Shown one piece after another: positions 63,952-64,000 of a DNA stretch of 64,000 nt. Below the pieces are notes generated by a model, which worked only from the letters and a program-made list of their open reading frames with translations, was not told the origin of the DNA and did not search any database. The stretch spans positions 2,914,001-2,978,000 of the forward strand of contig NZ_JACCCH010000001.1 of assembly GCF_013410945.1 (NCBI RefSeq). Reading direction: 5' to 3'. Numbering within the stretch: the stretch's first letter is position 1; each line of letters starts with the position of its first letter. This DNA comes from Leifsonia sp. AK011 (GTDB lineage: Bacteria > Actinomycetota > Actinomycetes > Actinomycetales > Microbacteriaceae). A program made the translations under genes and the position numbers.

Positions 63952-64000
63952 GTACCCACAGTAGTCGCCGCCGCCGACGCTATGGCGGGGCATCCCCAGC

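Overview
The window looks like a chromosomal segment of a high-GC Gram-positive actinobacterium, most likely a member of the Microbacteriaceae. The reasons are the strong G/C bias at third codon positions, frequent GTG starts and 1-4 base gene overlaps, an actinobacterial 6C small RNA, an actinobacterial block (RidA, DUF4177, PASTA-containing penicillin-binding protein, metallophosphoesterase) and a dense family of intergenic palindromes (GGTTGAGTAGGC...GAAACCTCACC and its complement). The family assignment is inference from sequence style; no search was run.

Layout. 1-8.6 kb: carbohydrate genes, namely a very large secreted GH43-type protein that runs off the left edge, a PPOX-fold protein, a GH92-type alpha-mannosidase and a GT4 glycosyltransferase. 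8.6-16.7 kb: a repeat cluster, the 6C RNA, acetyl-CoA synthetase, a repeat-bracketed AbiEi/DUF559 gene, ridA, DUF4177, a ponA2-like penicillin-binding protein and a metallophosphoesterase. 16.7-26.5 kb: a GIY-YIG gene between repeats, a DUF4012 protein, tRNA-Pro(CGG), a methyltransferase, a short-chain dehydrogenase, thymidine kinase, an orphan response regulator, malate:quinone oxidoreductase and a DUF222/HNH gene between repeats.

26.6-48.3 kb: a complete-looking exopolysaccharide locus. The minus-strand operon (gmd, fcl, ugd, wzc-type kinase, low-molecular-weight phosphatase, a membrane protein, an SGNH lipoprotein) makes GDP-fucose and UDP-glucuronate and controls chain length. The plus-strand operon carries acyltransferases, six glycosyltransferases and a Wzx flippase. 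A Wzy-type polymerase, a second acyltransferase and a WbaP/WcaJ-type initiating transferase follow, with the decayed C-terminal end of a second initiating transferase just upstream of wzy. Codon use is less GC-extreme in the 33.6-46.7 kb part, which suggests transfer or rapid turnover.

48.6-52.3 kb: a plus-strand surface module (CPBP protease, DUF4012 protein, secreted protein with an LVNTG sorting-like motif) flanked by two paralogous 47-residue membrane microproteins. 52.7-64 kb: a large LuxR/MalT-type regulator, an MFS transporter that seems to need a CTG start, aspartate-semialdehyde dehydrogenase, a TetR/hydrolase pair with a readable leaderless promoter and operator, aspartate kinase with an internal beta-subunit start, recR and dnaX. 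The proline/alanine-rich linker of dnaX contains in-frame relatives of the intergenic palindromes.

The most unusual themes are the palindromic repeat family, which lies at gene 3' ends and inside dnaX, three genes of different predicted nuclease folds each bracketed by repeats, and the microprotein-flanked surface module beside the polysaccharide locus.
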